Shown here: positions 1 through 7,950 of the stretch, piece after piece
Layout of the letters: each line of letters begins with the position of its first letter
Position numbering within the stretch: the stretch's first letter is position 1
Source of the DNA: JBBIRM01 sp037441765
Lineage (GTDB): Bacteria; Desulfobacterota; BSN033; UBA1163
Direction: 5' to 3'
Assembly: GCA_037441765.1 (NCBI GenBank)
Contig: JBBIRM010000025.1
Span: 1-26,820 of the forward strand
DNA: 26,820 nt
Notes under the pieces: model-generated
What the model was told of the DNA's origin: nothing
Seen by the model: only the letters and a program-made list of their open reading frames with translations
Database searches by the model: none
Translations under genes and position numbers: made by a program

Positions 1-87
1 ACCGACCCGCTATATAAGATTTTTGGAGATATCCCTACCCGATTCATATAATTCCCCCTTAAGTGAGGGATTACAGAGGGGAAAAAA

Positions 88-2211
88 ATGAGATACGCGG
101 AGACTGGTTATTATTTAGAAGTGGATCTATCCAGAGGAAAGGTTGAGAAAGTGGAGTCGGACCCAAGGGATATAGATCTATACCTTGGAGGGATTGGTTC
201 TAATGCCAAGATACTCTATGAGAGGGTACCTCCGGAAGTTGATCCTTCTTCCCCTGATAACCTCCTCATATTTGGAAGTGGTCTTCTCTGTGGAACTCCT
301 GTTCCTGGTGCCAACCGACTTGTTGTCTCTACCATTTCCCCATACACAAAATTCCATGCCTATTCAATAATGGGATATTATTTTGGTCCAGAATTGAAAT
401 TTGCTGGTTACGATAAAATAATAATTCGTGGGAAATCTCCAGATCTGGTTTATTTGTGGATTCAAAATGACAAAGTAGAGATACGGGATGCCAGACACCT
501 TCATGGAAGAGGTGCCCATGAAACCGCAAGGCTGATTAAACAGGAGTTAGGGGATGATAAAATCCAGGTAGCAGCGATTAGCCTGGCAGGTGAGAATCGG
601 GTAGCGATGTCAACAATCGAATCTGGCTGCGGGAGTGCCTCTCGGGGAGTTGCCCCGGTTATGGGGGATAAGAAGTTAAAGGCCATAGCGGTTCGTGGAA
701 CAAAAGACATCCACGTCGCCCGGCCAACCAAATTGTTTGAGGAATGTCATAAACTGATGAAGGATATTTTCGAGAACCCCTATCTCGGAGAATGGATGGC
801 ATTTGATGAGAATGACGAGTGGCACCATAATAATTTTGCTTGGGGTAATGCTCGGATTCGGATCAAAAATTTCTGGAACAAAGACCTCGAAGAAAGGTGG
901 CGTACCTGGAAATATCTCCACATGGACCGTCAGTTCAGTTGCTATAACTGTCCAAAGGGATGCCATACGTTAATTTCGTGGCCAGGGCGGGAAAGGTATA
1001 CCTACAAATGCTGGACAAAAAATGCCTATCATTTCGCAGCGTTTGAGGAGATTGATTTTAGTTTTGAATTTATTGGTTTTGCTCAAGAACAGGGCCTGGA
1101 CAGTTGGTCAACCCCACTGGTTATTGCTTTTGCCATTGATCTTTATGACGCTGGCATTTTGACTGACCATGATTTACCAGAAATGCCACCTGCCTCTGAT
1201 CATAGAGGAAGATTCTACTATCTTCTTGATAAGATTATTCGTCGTGAGGGGGTGGGAGACCTCTTGGCCAATGGGACTTACTGGGCAGCCCGTCAGATTG
1301 GTAAAGGGGCAGAGGCCTATGAACATAATACCGTTAAAAAAGTTGAACAGGTACCCATCAAATTAGGGAAACTGAATCCCATCTATTTTCTTATGATCGC
1401 AACCGGTGAGAAGTGTTTGATCACCTCCATTGAAGGGTCTTTCCCCCAGGATCCTCTTCCTACCATGGAGGAGAGGAAGGCATTTGTGAAAGATTGGGTA
1501 GCAGTCCCAGATGAAAAATTTAAAACGTATCTTTTGGAGTGGGAAAGGAAATCCGATATCTCTAATGAAAGGGCGGCTGAGATCTGTGACTGGAATGAGA
1601 TGATGCATTACATAGACGATAGCATAGGGATATGTGGTTTTCTCTCTTCATTCAGAGGGCAGTTTGGCGGAAGGCCTGCATATCATATCCATAATTTACC
1701 ATATATCATTTCACTTGCGACAGGTATTGAACTTGATGAAGCAGGATTATGGAAAATAGCCAGACGAAATCGAACTTTAGTGAGAGCCATTAATTCAAGA
1801 TTGGGGCTTAATAGAGCAGACGATGATCCTCCTGCTAATCACTGGACATTTAGGGACTACAAGGCCGAGCAGGAACTACTGGATACCTATTATAAGGTAA
1901 AGGGGTTTAATCGGAACGGTTGTCCTACGAAAGAGACCTTGGAGGAGTTGAATCTGGGCTTTGTAAGTGAAGATCTTGAAAGAAGGGGAATCTTTGCCAA
2001 GGAGCCTGTATACCCTGAAGATCCATTGGTGGTTCAATCGAAAAAGATAAAGACTGAAGTGACTACTCGGGAGGAATTGGAACGAAGAGGGATTTTGAGA
2101 AGGTCTGAAGGTCCCTCCAATATCAGTTTGGATCCTTTCAAAGAAAAGAGAATCGCTGAATTAAGGGCAAGGGAAATGGCAACCCATGTTAAAAAAGGAA
2201 GAGGGCATTAA
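88..2211 (+). CDS. BamB-like tungsten oxidoreductase (aldehyde:ferredoxin oxidoreductase family)
   Basis: The product is 707 residues and belongs to the AOR family of tungsten-bis-pyranopterin, [4Fe-4S] enzymes. As I recall the family, it is closest to BamB, the catalytic subunit of class II benzoyl-CoA reductase: the start MRYAETGY, LYLGG at 31-35, GNARIR and the SSF stretch near 520 follow BamB throughout. Candidate cluster cysteines are C285, C288 and C292 (CYNCPKGC) and C516 (GICGF). C308 (KCWTK), H246 and perhaps E235 sit where the BamB tungsten ligands lie. The last ~65 residues, charged and ending in GRGH, go beyond the BamB length I know. The start has GAGGGG seven bases upstream. No bamC or other bam gene is visible downstream, and the upstream side is cut by the window edge. 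The family is firm; benzoyl-CoA as substrate is only an inference, because BamB paralogues acting on other acyl-CoAs or aldehydes are common. Confidence 0.85.
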   Translation: MRYAETGYYLEVDLSRGKVEKVESDPRDIDLYLGGIGSNAKILYERVPPEVDPSSPDNLLIFGSGLLCGTPVPGANRLVVSTISPYTKFHAYSIMGYYFGPELKFAGYDKIIIRGKSPDLVYLWIQNDKVEIRDARHLHGRGAHETARLIKQELGDDKIQVAAISLAGENRVAMSTIESGCGSASRGVAPVMGDKKLKAIAVRGTKDIHVARPTKLFEECHKLMKDIFENPYLGEWMAFDENDEWHHNNFAWGNARIRIKNFWNKDLEERWRTWKYLHMDRQFSCYNCPKGCHTLISWPGRERYTYKCWTKNAYHFAAFEEIDFSFEFIGFAQEQGLDSWSTPLVIAFAIDLYDAGILTDHDLPEMPPASDHRGRFYYLLDKIIRREGVGDLLANGTYWAARQIGKGAEAYEHNTVKKVEQVPIKLGKLNPIYFLMIATGEKCLITSIEGSFPQDPLPTMEERKAFVKDWVAVPDEKFKTYLLEWERKSDISNERAAEICDWNEMMHYIDDSIGICGFLSSFRGQFGGRPAYHIHNLPYIISLATGIELDEAGLWKIARRNRTLVRAINSRLGLNRADDDPPANHWTFRDYKAEQELLDTYYKVKGFNRNGCPTKETLEELNLGFVSEDLERRGIFAKEPVYPEDPLVVQSKKIKTEVTTREELERRGILRRSEGPSNISLDPFKEKRIAELRAREMATHVKKGRGH

Positions 2212-2329
2212 AACCAATTCAAACGCATTAAATAAACGGACGTTTCGAGATGCGAAGCAATCCCTTTAAAGTGAGATTGTGCCGACATTTATTCAAAATG
2301 AAAATTTAAAAGAGTTAATTGCGTTTTTA

Positions 2330-2758
2330 TTAAATCACTTCAATGAACTGGATATCAAAAGTCAGATCTTTCCCTGCTAAAGGATGGTTTGCATCAATGG
2401 TGATGCTTAAATCCGAAGTATCGATTACTAAAGCGGTCACGATTTGTCCATCCCATTGTCGAAAATGAACCTGTTCACCAACTTGAGGATCAAAATTTGC
2501 TGGGAGTTGGCTTCGATCTAACTTTACTACCATTTCATCAAGGTGAGGACCAAATGCCTGATCCGCGGGGATCTCAATGGTTTTCGATTCCCCTGGATTC
2601 ATTCCAACCACTGCCTGTTCAAAGCTTGGTAGGATCTGACCATCCCCGATTGTAAATTGAAGGGGTTCATGGTTAGTCGTGGAACCAACGACTGTACCAT
2701 CTCCCAATCTTACTGTGTAATGAACCCTCACCGTGTCTCCCTCTTTTGCCTGTACCAT
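2330..2758 (-). CDS. FKBP-type peptidyl-prolyl cis-trans isomerase, SlyD-like
   Basis: This 142-residue cytoplasmic isomerase/chaperone starts with a split FKBP domain (VHYTVRLGDGTVVGST, then GDGQILPSFEQAVVGM). It has the insert-in-flap chaperone region at about 65-125 and closes with the SlyD-type signature DANHPLAGKDLTFDI. It lacks the long His/Cys-rich tail of E. coli SlyD, so nickel handling is not supported. There is no signal peptide, and AGGAGAG lies just upstream of the ATG. It is convergent with the BamB-like gene and lies downstream of dnaK on the same strand, but the dnaK terminator and about 280 bases separate them, so it probably has its own promoter. I could not pick out a clear one. 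Confidence 0.9.
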   Translation of the reverse strand: MVQAKEGDTVRVHYTVRLGDGTVVGSTTNHEPLQFTIGDGQILPSFEQAVVGMNPGESKTIEIPADQAFGPHLDEMVVKLDRSQLPANFDPQVGEQVHFRQWDGQIVTALVIDTSDLSITIDANHPLAGKDLTFDIQFIEVI

Positions 2759-2932
2759 CTTTCTCTCCTTTCTTTACCACTCTGGGTAAATATTGTTTTC
2801 CACGACAACCTACCCCTATTTTTACCCCATCAGAAGGCCCCGCAGTCCTTAGTGTGAGCAATTCCATAAAAAAAAACCTAACATAGACTATCTAAAAAAC
2901 CAATATAACAGAATTGTTTTAGTTCTGCCACC

Positions 2933-3016
2933 CTATAGATTGAGAATTTTTCCAAGGTTAAAGATATAATTGGGATCAAATACCTTAGAAAAATTTCTTT
3001 TAAGTTTAGAATAGAT
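2933..3016 (-). pseudogene. Relic of the C-terminus of an FAD-linked oxidase (GlcD-like)
   Basis: The minus strand of the dnaK/FKBP spacer has a 27-codon open stretch ending in TAG. It contains LKRNF, then FDPNYIFNLGKIL, then NL and stop. This matches the usual C-terminal pattern of GlcD/D-lactate dehydrogenase flavoproteins (LK..FDP..I.NPGKI, close to the stop), with Pro replaced by Leu. Reading upstream in the same frame meets TAA at once, and I find no further homologous text in the other frames. It therefore looks like the last trace of a deleted gene. The match is short and made by eye, so chance is not excluded. Confidence 0.5.
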
Positions 3017-3042
3017 TTAAGAAGGGGTAAATTTTTTTAAAT

Positions 3043-3072
3043 AAAAAAGGGCGAGATTTCTCTCGCCCTTTT
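3043..3072 (-). terminator. Intrinsic terminator of the hrcA-grpE-dnaK operon
   Basis: A perfect 8-bp GC-rich stem, GGGCGAGA / TCTCGCCC, with a 4-base loop is extended by A:T pairs. Read on the minus strand it is followed by six T. It starts about 20 bases after the dnaK stop. On the plus strand the T run is only four, so the main direction is leftward. Confidence 0.9.
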
Positions 3073-3093
3073 AAAAAGACAAGTTGGCGCTGA

Positions 3094-5006
3094 TTATTTT
3101 TTACTTACATCTTCATAGTCCGCATCGACCACGTCCTCCTGTGCCCTTTTACGATGCGCCTCCTGGGCTCCTGCCTCCGCCCCCCCTGGCCTTGCACCCT
3201 GAGAGGCCTTTGCATACATGGCCTCTGCCAATTTATGGGAAGAACGGGTAAGTTCATCTTGGGCACTCTTGATGGTATCGAGATCGTTTGATTCCATTGC
3301 CTTTTTTGCCTTGGCAATCGCATCATCTATTGCCTGCTTCTCACTTGATTCAATCTTATCTCCGAATTCCTTAAGGGATTTCTCTGTGGTGTAGATCAGG
3401 CTATCGAGTTGATTTCTTGCCTCAGCCAGTTGCCGCCTCTTCTTATCTTCTGCGGCATGGGCTTCGGCATCCTTGATCATCTTCTTGATCTCTTCCTCTG
3501 TTAGACCACTTGAGGCAGTAATCCTGATGGATTGCTCCTTTCCCGTTCCAAGGTCTTTTGCTGACACATGGACAATCCCATTGGCATCGATATCAAAGGT
3601 CACCTCAATCTGAGGTACACCCCTTGGGGCAGGGGGAATACCGACCAGTTCGAATTGGCCAAGGGTCTTATTATCAGCAGCCATCTCCCTCTCCCCCTGA
3701 AGGACATGTATCGTCACCGCGGGTTGATTGTCCGTAGCAGTGGAAAAGATCTGACTCTTCCTTGTGGGAATGGTTGTGTTCCTTTCGATCAGTTTAGTGA
3801 AAACACCTCCAAGCGTCTCAATCCCAAGTGAGAGAGGAGTGACGTCGAGAAGAAGGACATCCTTCACTTCTCCCTTCAGCACTCCTGCCTGAATTGCAGC
3901 GCCAATGCCCACTGCTTCATCGGGATTTACGCTTTTGTTCGGCTCCCTCCCAAATATCTCTTTAACCTTCTCTTGAACCTTGGGCATCCGGGTCATTCCA
4001 CCTACCAGAATCACCTCATCGATGTCTCTTGGTGAAAGTCCAGCATCTGCAAGAGCTTGACGGCAAGGCCCTTCAACCATTTCAATTAGGTCTTCGGTCA
4101 ATTTTTCTAACTTTGCCCGGGTGAGTTTCATGTTCAGGTGCTTTGGTCCTGAGGCATCTGCTGTGATAAAAGGCAGGTTGATATCTGTTTCCATCATAGT
4201 GGAAAGTTCAATCTTTGCCTTTTCCGCAGCCTCTTTTAGCCTCTGTAGGGCCATCCGATCCTTCTTCAAATCAATTCCCTGATCCTTTAAAAATTCTGAA
4301 ACTAAGTAGTCTATAATCCGCTGGTCAAAGTCATCCCCACCCAGATGGGTATTACCATTTGTCGATTTGACTTCAAAAACTCCATCCCCGATTTCAAGAA
4401 TGGAGATATCAAAGGTCCCACCTCCCAGATCAAAGACAGCAATCTTTTCATCCTTCTTTTTATCCAGACCATAGGCAAGTGATGCTGCAGTAGGTTCATT
4501 TATAATCCTGATCACATTGAGACCTGCAATCCTTCCAGCGTCCTTTGTTGCTTGGCGCTGGCTGTCATTGAAATAGGCTGGGACCGTAATGACTGCATCC
4601 GACACCTTTTCACCGAGGTAGGCCTCGGCGGTCTCTTTCATCTTCTGAAGAATGAAGGCAGAGATCTCTGGTGGGCTATACTCCTTATCCCTCACCTTGA
4701 CCCATGCATCTCCATTTTTGGCCTCGATAATCTTATATGGAAGGATTTTTAAATCCCTCTGGACCTCCTTATCCGTATACTTCCTTCCCATCAATCTTTT
4801 AATGGAGAAGATGGTATTTTCGGAGTTAGTGATGTCTTGACGTTTTGCAATCTGACCTACCACCCGTTACCCTTTATCTGTAAATGCATAAAAGGAAGGA
4901 GTGGTCCTGCTTNNNNNNNNNNNNNNNNNNNNNNNNNNNNNNNNNNNNNNNNNNNTGCCACGACTGAGTTTGTTGTTCCTAAATCAATTCCAATTGTCTT
5001 TGCCAT
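3094..5006 (-). CDS. dnaK: Chaperone DnaK (Hsp70), interrupted by an assembly gap and an in-frame stop
   Basis: This is the ATP-dependent Hsp70 chaperone, working with GrpE and an unseen DnaJ. The N-terminus is read from 5006 as MAKTIGIDLGTTNSVVA, the phosphate-1 loop, with AGAGGG eight bases upstream of the ATG. After the N run it resumes as RTTPSFYAFTDKG, then TAA at 4867-4869, then RVVGQIAKRQ and the rest without a break: the DLGGGTFD motif, VILVGGMTRMP, the substrate-binding domain and an EDVVDADYEDVSKK tail. The longest clean frame, 589 residues, begins at the GTG at 4863 and would lack the first nucleotide-binding strands, so that is not a real start. The stop replaces a position usually held by Glu, Asp or Asn. 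It may be one base change (GAA to TAA) or two compensating homopolymer errors. It is the last gene of the hrcA-grpE-dnaK operon; no dnaJ follows. Confidence 0.93.
4913..4955. other. Assembly gap of 43 N inside dnaK
   Basis: There are 43 undetermined bases. Taking a standard DnaK N-terminus, about 15 residues plus one or two bases are missing between SVVA and SRTTPS, so 44 bases would keep the frame. The written gap is therefore one base short of frame, and its length is best treated as an estimate. Confidence 0.95.
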
Positions 5007-5042
5007 AGTCATTCCCTCTCTTTCTTTAAATTAGATTTAGAA

Positions 5043-5675
5043 TTATTCCGTCCCTTTTGCCTCCTTTTTAGGGAGCTTCGCCACTGATACCGTTGCCGGT
5101 CTCAGGAGACGATCATTTAAGAAATATCCCTTTTGAAACTCCTCCAGCACCTGGTTCGGTTCGTGTTGATCTGTTTCTACAACCAACATTGCCTCATGGA
5201 TGGTTGGATCAAAGGGTTTTCCAACAGATTCTACTGGAGAAACCCCAAATCGGTTAAGGGTTTGGTGGAGTTGCTGAAGGGTTAATCGAACTCCCTCGAT
5301 CAAGACATTTGCGTCCTCCACCTTTTCAGCATGGTTTACTGCCCTTTCCAGATTGTCAACGAAAGGTAGTATGGCCTTTATCAGATCCTCGTTGGCAAAT
5401 TTCCTCCATTCCTCCTTATCTTTCAAAGCCCTCTTCTTAAAATTCTCCAGATCTGCTGCAACCCTCAACATCCGTTCGTAATTCTCCTTTGCCTCCCTTT
5501 CCTTTTCCTCTAATTTGATTTTTAACTCCTCTATTTCCTTTTCTATCTCCTCTTCCTCTCTTTTATGCCTTTGATTTTTTGCCTCAGGGGTGGATTCTAC
5601 CTCCTGTATCGTTGTTTCCTCCACGTCCAAGTTAAGATCATTTTTGTTACCATCCATATCCTTCATACCTTTCAC
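5043..5675 (-). CDS. grpE: Nucleotide exchange factor GrpE
   Basis: This 210-residue cochaperone releases ADP from DnaK. An acidic, low-complexity N-terminus is followed by a long coiled coil rich in Glu and Lys (about 38-85). The core then reads AADLENFKKRALKDKEE, LPFVDNLERAV, GVSPVESVGKPFDPTIHEAM and, near the end, GYFLNDRLLRPATVSVAK, all standard GrpE signatures. The GTG start at 5675 is preferred because AGGAG lies seven bases before it; the ATG codons three and six residues later have no such site. It lies 10 bases after hrcA and 36 bases before dnaK, so the three are co-transcribed. Confidence 0.96.
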   Translation of the reverse strand: MKGMKDMDGNKNDLNLDVEETTIQEVESTPEAKNQRHKREEEEIEKEIEELKIKLEEKEREAKENYERMLRVAADLENFKKRALKDKEEWRKFANEDLIKAILPFVDNLERAVNHAEKVEDANVLIEGVRLTLQQLHQTLNRFGVSPVESVGKPFDPTIHEAMLVVETDQHEPNQVLEEFQKGYFLNDRLLRPATVSVAKLPKKEAKGTE

Positions 5676-5685
5676 TTCAGAACTC

Positions 5686-6720
5686 CTATTGAGACTCCAA
5701 TATTTCAGATAAGAGTTTTGCAGAATAATCCACCAGAGGAATTACTTTTGAATAATTCATCCTCCTGGGGCCAATGACTCCCAATGCTCCCCAAACTTCA
5801 CCACCCCGACCATAGGTTGCGGTGACCAGACTACAGGTTTCTATTTCCTGGATCTGGCTTTCTGATCCGATGACGATCTGGACCCCTTTAGGTTCCATAA
5901 ATTTGTCCAGGAGTTTCACCATGGTTGCTTTTTCCTCAAAGGTCCGAAAGAGATCCATCATTCTCTTTGCATTTCCAAATTCAGGTTCGCTTAGGATATT
6001 TGACCTTCCTTCAATAAAAACATCGGTTTCATCGATCATGGAAAAGGCCTTCTCTCCAAGTTTTAGGGCCTGTGTTAACAGATGGTCGTAAGCAGTTTTT
6101 ACCATTTTCATCTGTTCAAGAAGCCTCTCTCTAACCTGGTAGAGGGTAAGGCCAGTGAGAAAACCATTTAAGTAATCAGAGAGGTGATCCAACTCCGATT
6201 GTGAAAATTCATCTTCAACCTCGATGACACGGTTATGGACCGACCCATTTATACCCACGAGGATTGCCAGGATGAGGTGCCTCCTTAATTTCACAAATTC
6301 AATATGTTGAAGCACAATCCTCCCTATTTTGGGTGCCCAGACCACCCCCAGGTAATGAGTGGAAGATGAGAGGATTCTGCATGTCTCGCGAAAGAGATCT
6401 GTTCCTTCAATCTGGTAACTTAGACATTTGGCCCGAATCTCCTTCTGTTCTTGGTCGCTGAGTTCATGGATATCAAGAATCGAATCCACATAGAAACGCA
6501 AGCCCTTCTCTGTGGGAACCCTTCCTGCAGAGGTATGGGGTTGGAAGAGAAGTCCCATCTCCTCCAGATCGGCCATGATGTTTCGTATCGTAGCAGGGCT
6601 GAGATGAAGCCCTGATTTTTTTGAAATAGTTCTTGACCCCACGGGTTCGGCCGTAAGAATATAATCCTCCACAACCATTTTAAGAATCTCTTTCATCCTT
6701 TCTGAAAGAAAAATATCCAT
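5686..6720 (-). CDS. hrcA: Heat-inducible transcription repressor HrcA
   Basis: The product is 344 residues, the usual HrcA length. The N-terminal winged helix contains AEPVGSRTISKKSGLHLSPATIRNIMADLEE without any break, followed by HTSAGRVPTEKGLRFYVD, the family signature. A GAF-like dimerisation domain follows, with VIGSE and GVIGPRRMNYSKVIPLVDY near the end. HrcA normally represses heat-shock operons by binding CIRCE (TTAGCACTC-N9-GAGTGCTAA). I do not find a recognisable CIRCE copy between the promoter and this gene or before dnaK, so autoregulation is not shown by the sequence. It is the first gene of the operon with grpE and dnaK. Confidence 0.96.
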   Translation of the reverse strand: MDIFLSERMKEILKMVVEDYILTAEPVGSRTISKKSGLHLSPATIRNIMADLEEMGLLFQPHTSAGRVPTEKGLRFYVDSILDIHELSDQEQKEIRAKCLSYQIEGTDLFRETCRILSSSTHYLGVVWAPKIGRIVLQHIEFVKLRRHLILAILVGINGSVHNRVIEVEDEFSQSELDHLSDYLNGFLTGLTLYQVRERLLEQMKMVKTAYDHLLTQALKLGEKAFSMIDETDVFIEGRSNILSEPEFGNAKRMMDLFRTFEEKATMVKLLDKFMEPKGVQIVIGSESQIQEIETCSLVTATYGRGGEVWGALGVIGPRRMNYSKVIPLVDYSAKLLSEILESQ

Positions 6721-6754
6721 TTGGGCATCCCTTTATCTCTCTTCAATCTCTACT

Positions 6755-6783
6755 AAGATAATTATGGAGGGGGTATTTGTCAA
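6755..6783 (-). promoter_or_regulatory. Sigma-70-type promoter for hrcA-grpE-dnaK
   Basis: On the minus strand there is a perfect -35 box TTGACA (6778-6783), a 17-base spacer and a -10 box TATCTT (6755-6760). They lie about 35 bases before the hrcA ATG. There is no CIRCE-like inverted repeat around it and no sigma-32-type CTTGAAA/CCCCAT pattern. Confidence 0.7.
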
Positions 6784-6878
6784 GAATGCGAATAGGTTGA
6801 TTAAATTCTTTTGGATTCATTTTTTATAATAGTATCAAGTAGTTCTATCTCTCCAGCAGCTTCGAGCAAGAAAATCTC

Positions 6879-7934
6879 TCAGGATGGTTTAAAATGTTCA
6901 AACCCTAAATGGCGGGGGAAGTATTTCCTCCCATCTTCCATAATAATATAAAATCCTTCCTTCTTAGGAAGAATTTCTCCAATGCAGGTAATGGGTGTTT
7001 TAAGTGTGGAAGCCAGTGTTGAAATGGCCTTTCTCTTTTCAGGGGATGAGGTGAAGAGAAGTTCATAATCCTCTCCACCGGAAAGGGCGAGCCTGTAAGG
7101 GTCTCTGTAATATAAATTTACCCATTTTCGATAGAGATTGGAAAGGGGGATCCGATTTAGCCATATCCTTACTCCCAGATCACTCTCTTCTAAGAGATGA
7201 TTCGTATCGATGAGCAGACCGTCGCTTATATCGATCATCGATGTTGCCAGACCCTGCTCAGCAATCTTTTGCCCCAACTTTATTCTCGGAAAGGGTAAAA
7301 GATGCTTTTCTATCAATTTATGGGGCCTCCCCTTCATTCCCTCCTTTTTGAGGATTCTCAATCCCAAAGAGGAATCCCCTAACGTGCCGGAAACATAGAG
7401 TTCATCCCCAACCCTTGCCCCTTTTCTAAAGACAGGCCCATTTTTACATGCTTCTCCTAAGAGGCAGATGTTGATGATGATCTTTTTTGAAAGGGAGGTG
7501 TCTCCACCAATGAGGTAAACCCCAAACCTTTTTGCCCCATCCTTCAACCCGCGGTAAAATTTGGTGACGAAAGAAAGAGAGAGGTCATTGGGGAGGCCTA
7601 AAGAGATGAGAAAGTGTTTTGGAATTCCTCCCATTGCTGCAATATCGCTGAGGTTAACCCTCAGGGATTTACTTCCCAATCTGTATGGATCGACCCATTG
7701 CCTCTGGAAATGGACCCCTTCAATAAGGATGTCCGTGGTGACCAATAGATATTTTTCTCCCATTTTAATCACTGCAACGTCATCACCAATCCCCTGGATC
7801 AGAGATGGATCTGAAGCGGTCATCCATTTCTGTATCCTATTGATAAGACCGAATTCACCGATTTTCTGAAGATCCTTATTCGTGCCGGTGATCAATGGAA
7901 GAGGTTTTTTTTCAGAATATTTTTTAAAATTCAT
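6879..7934 (-). CDS. thiL: Thiamine-monophosphate kinase
   Basis: ThiL phosphorylates thiamine monophosphate with ATP to give the cofactor thiamine diphosphate. The 351 residues carry the AIR-synthase/PurM-type fold. IGEFGLINRI begins the conserved part at about residue 26. It is followed by GIGDDVAVI, TTDILIEGVHF, KSLRVNLSDIAAMGG, GGDTSLS, ISDGLLIDTNHLLEES and SGGEDYELLFT, covering the Mg-ATP and substrate-binding motifs. The first ~25 residues are an extra N-terminal piece not usual in ThiL, but the only Met is at its beginning and GGAAGG lies just before it. The gene starts 16 bases after lon and is the last of the rfaE2-lon-thiL run. Confidence 0.94.
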   Translation of the reverse strand: MNFKKYSEKKPLPLITGTNKDLQKIGEFGLINRIQKWMTASDPSLIQGIGDDVAVIKMGEKYLLVTTDILIEGVHFQRQWVDPYRLGSKSLRVNLSDIAAMGGIPKHFLISLGLPNDLSLSFVTKFYRGLKDGAKRFGVYLIGGDTSLSKKIIINICLLGEACKNGPVFRKGARVGDELYVSGTLGDSSLGLRILKKEGMKGRPHKLIEKHLLPFPRIKLGQKIAEQGLATSMIDISDGLLIDTNHLLEESDLGVRIWLNRIPLSNLYRKWVNLYYRDPYRLALSGGEDYELLFTSSPEKRKAISTLASTLKTPITCIGEILPKKEGFYIIMEDGRKYFPRHLGFEHFKPS

Positions 7935-7950
7935 TCTCCCTTCCTATATG

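Noticed and set aside
1..87. Promoter or operator before the BamB-like gene (CCCCCTTAAGTGAGGG)
   Set aside because: The palindrome is imperfect and no -35/-10 pair fits; the upstream context is cut by the window edge.
2212..2329. GAAGCAATCCC...GTGAGATTGTGC as a terminator between the convergent genes
   Set aside because: The pairing is imperfect and no T run follows on either strand; it may be a decayed repeat, but support is too thin to list.
2673..2867. 64-residue frame on the minus strand overlapping the FKBP start
   Set aside because: It overlaps the real gene in another frame, is of basic composition without any family resemblance, and the spacer shows no coding character.
4861..4863. 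GTG as the start of a 589-residue DnaK
   Set aside because: It would remove the phosphate-1 loop, and DnaK sequence plainly continues upstream to MAKTIGIDLGTT at 5006.
6804..6878. In-frame open stretch after the thiL stop (EIFLLEAAGEIELLD...), possible extension or small gene
   Set aside because: It is only about 25 codons, a length open by chance often enough, and ThiL already ends at its normal C-terminus.
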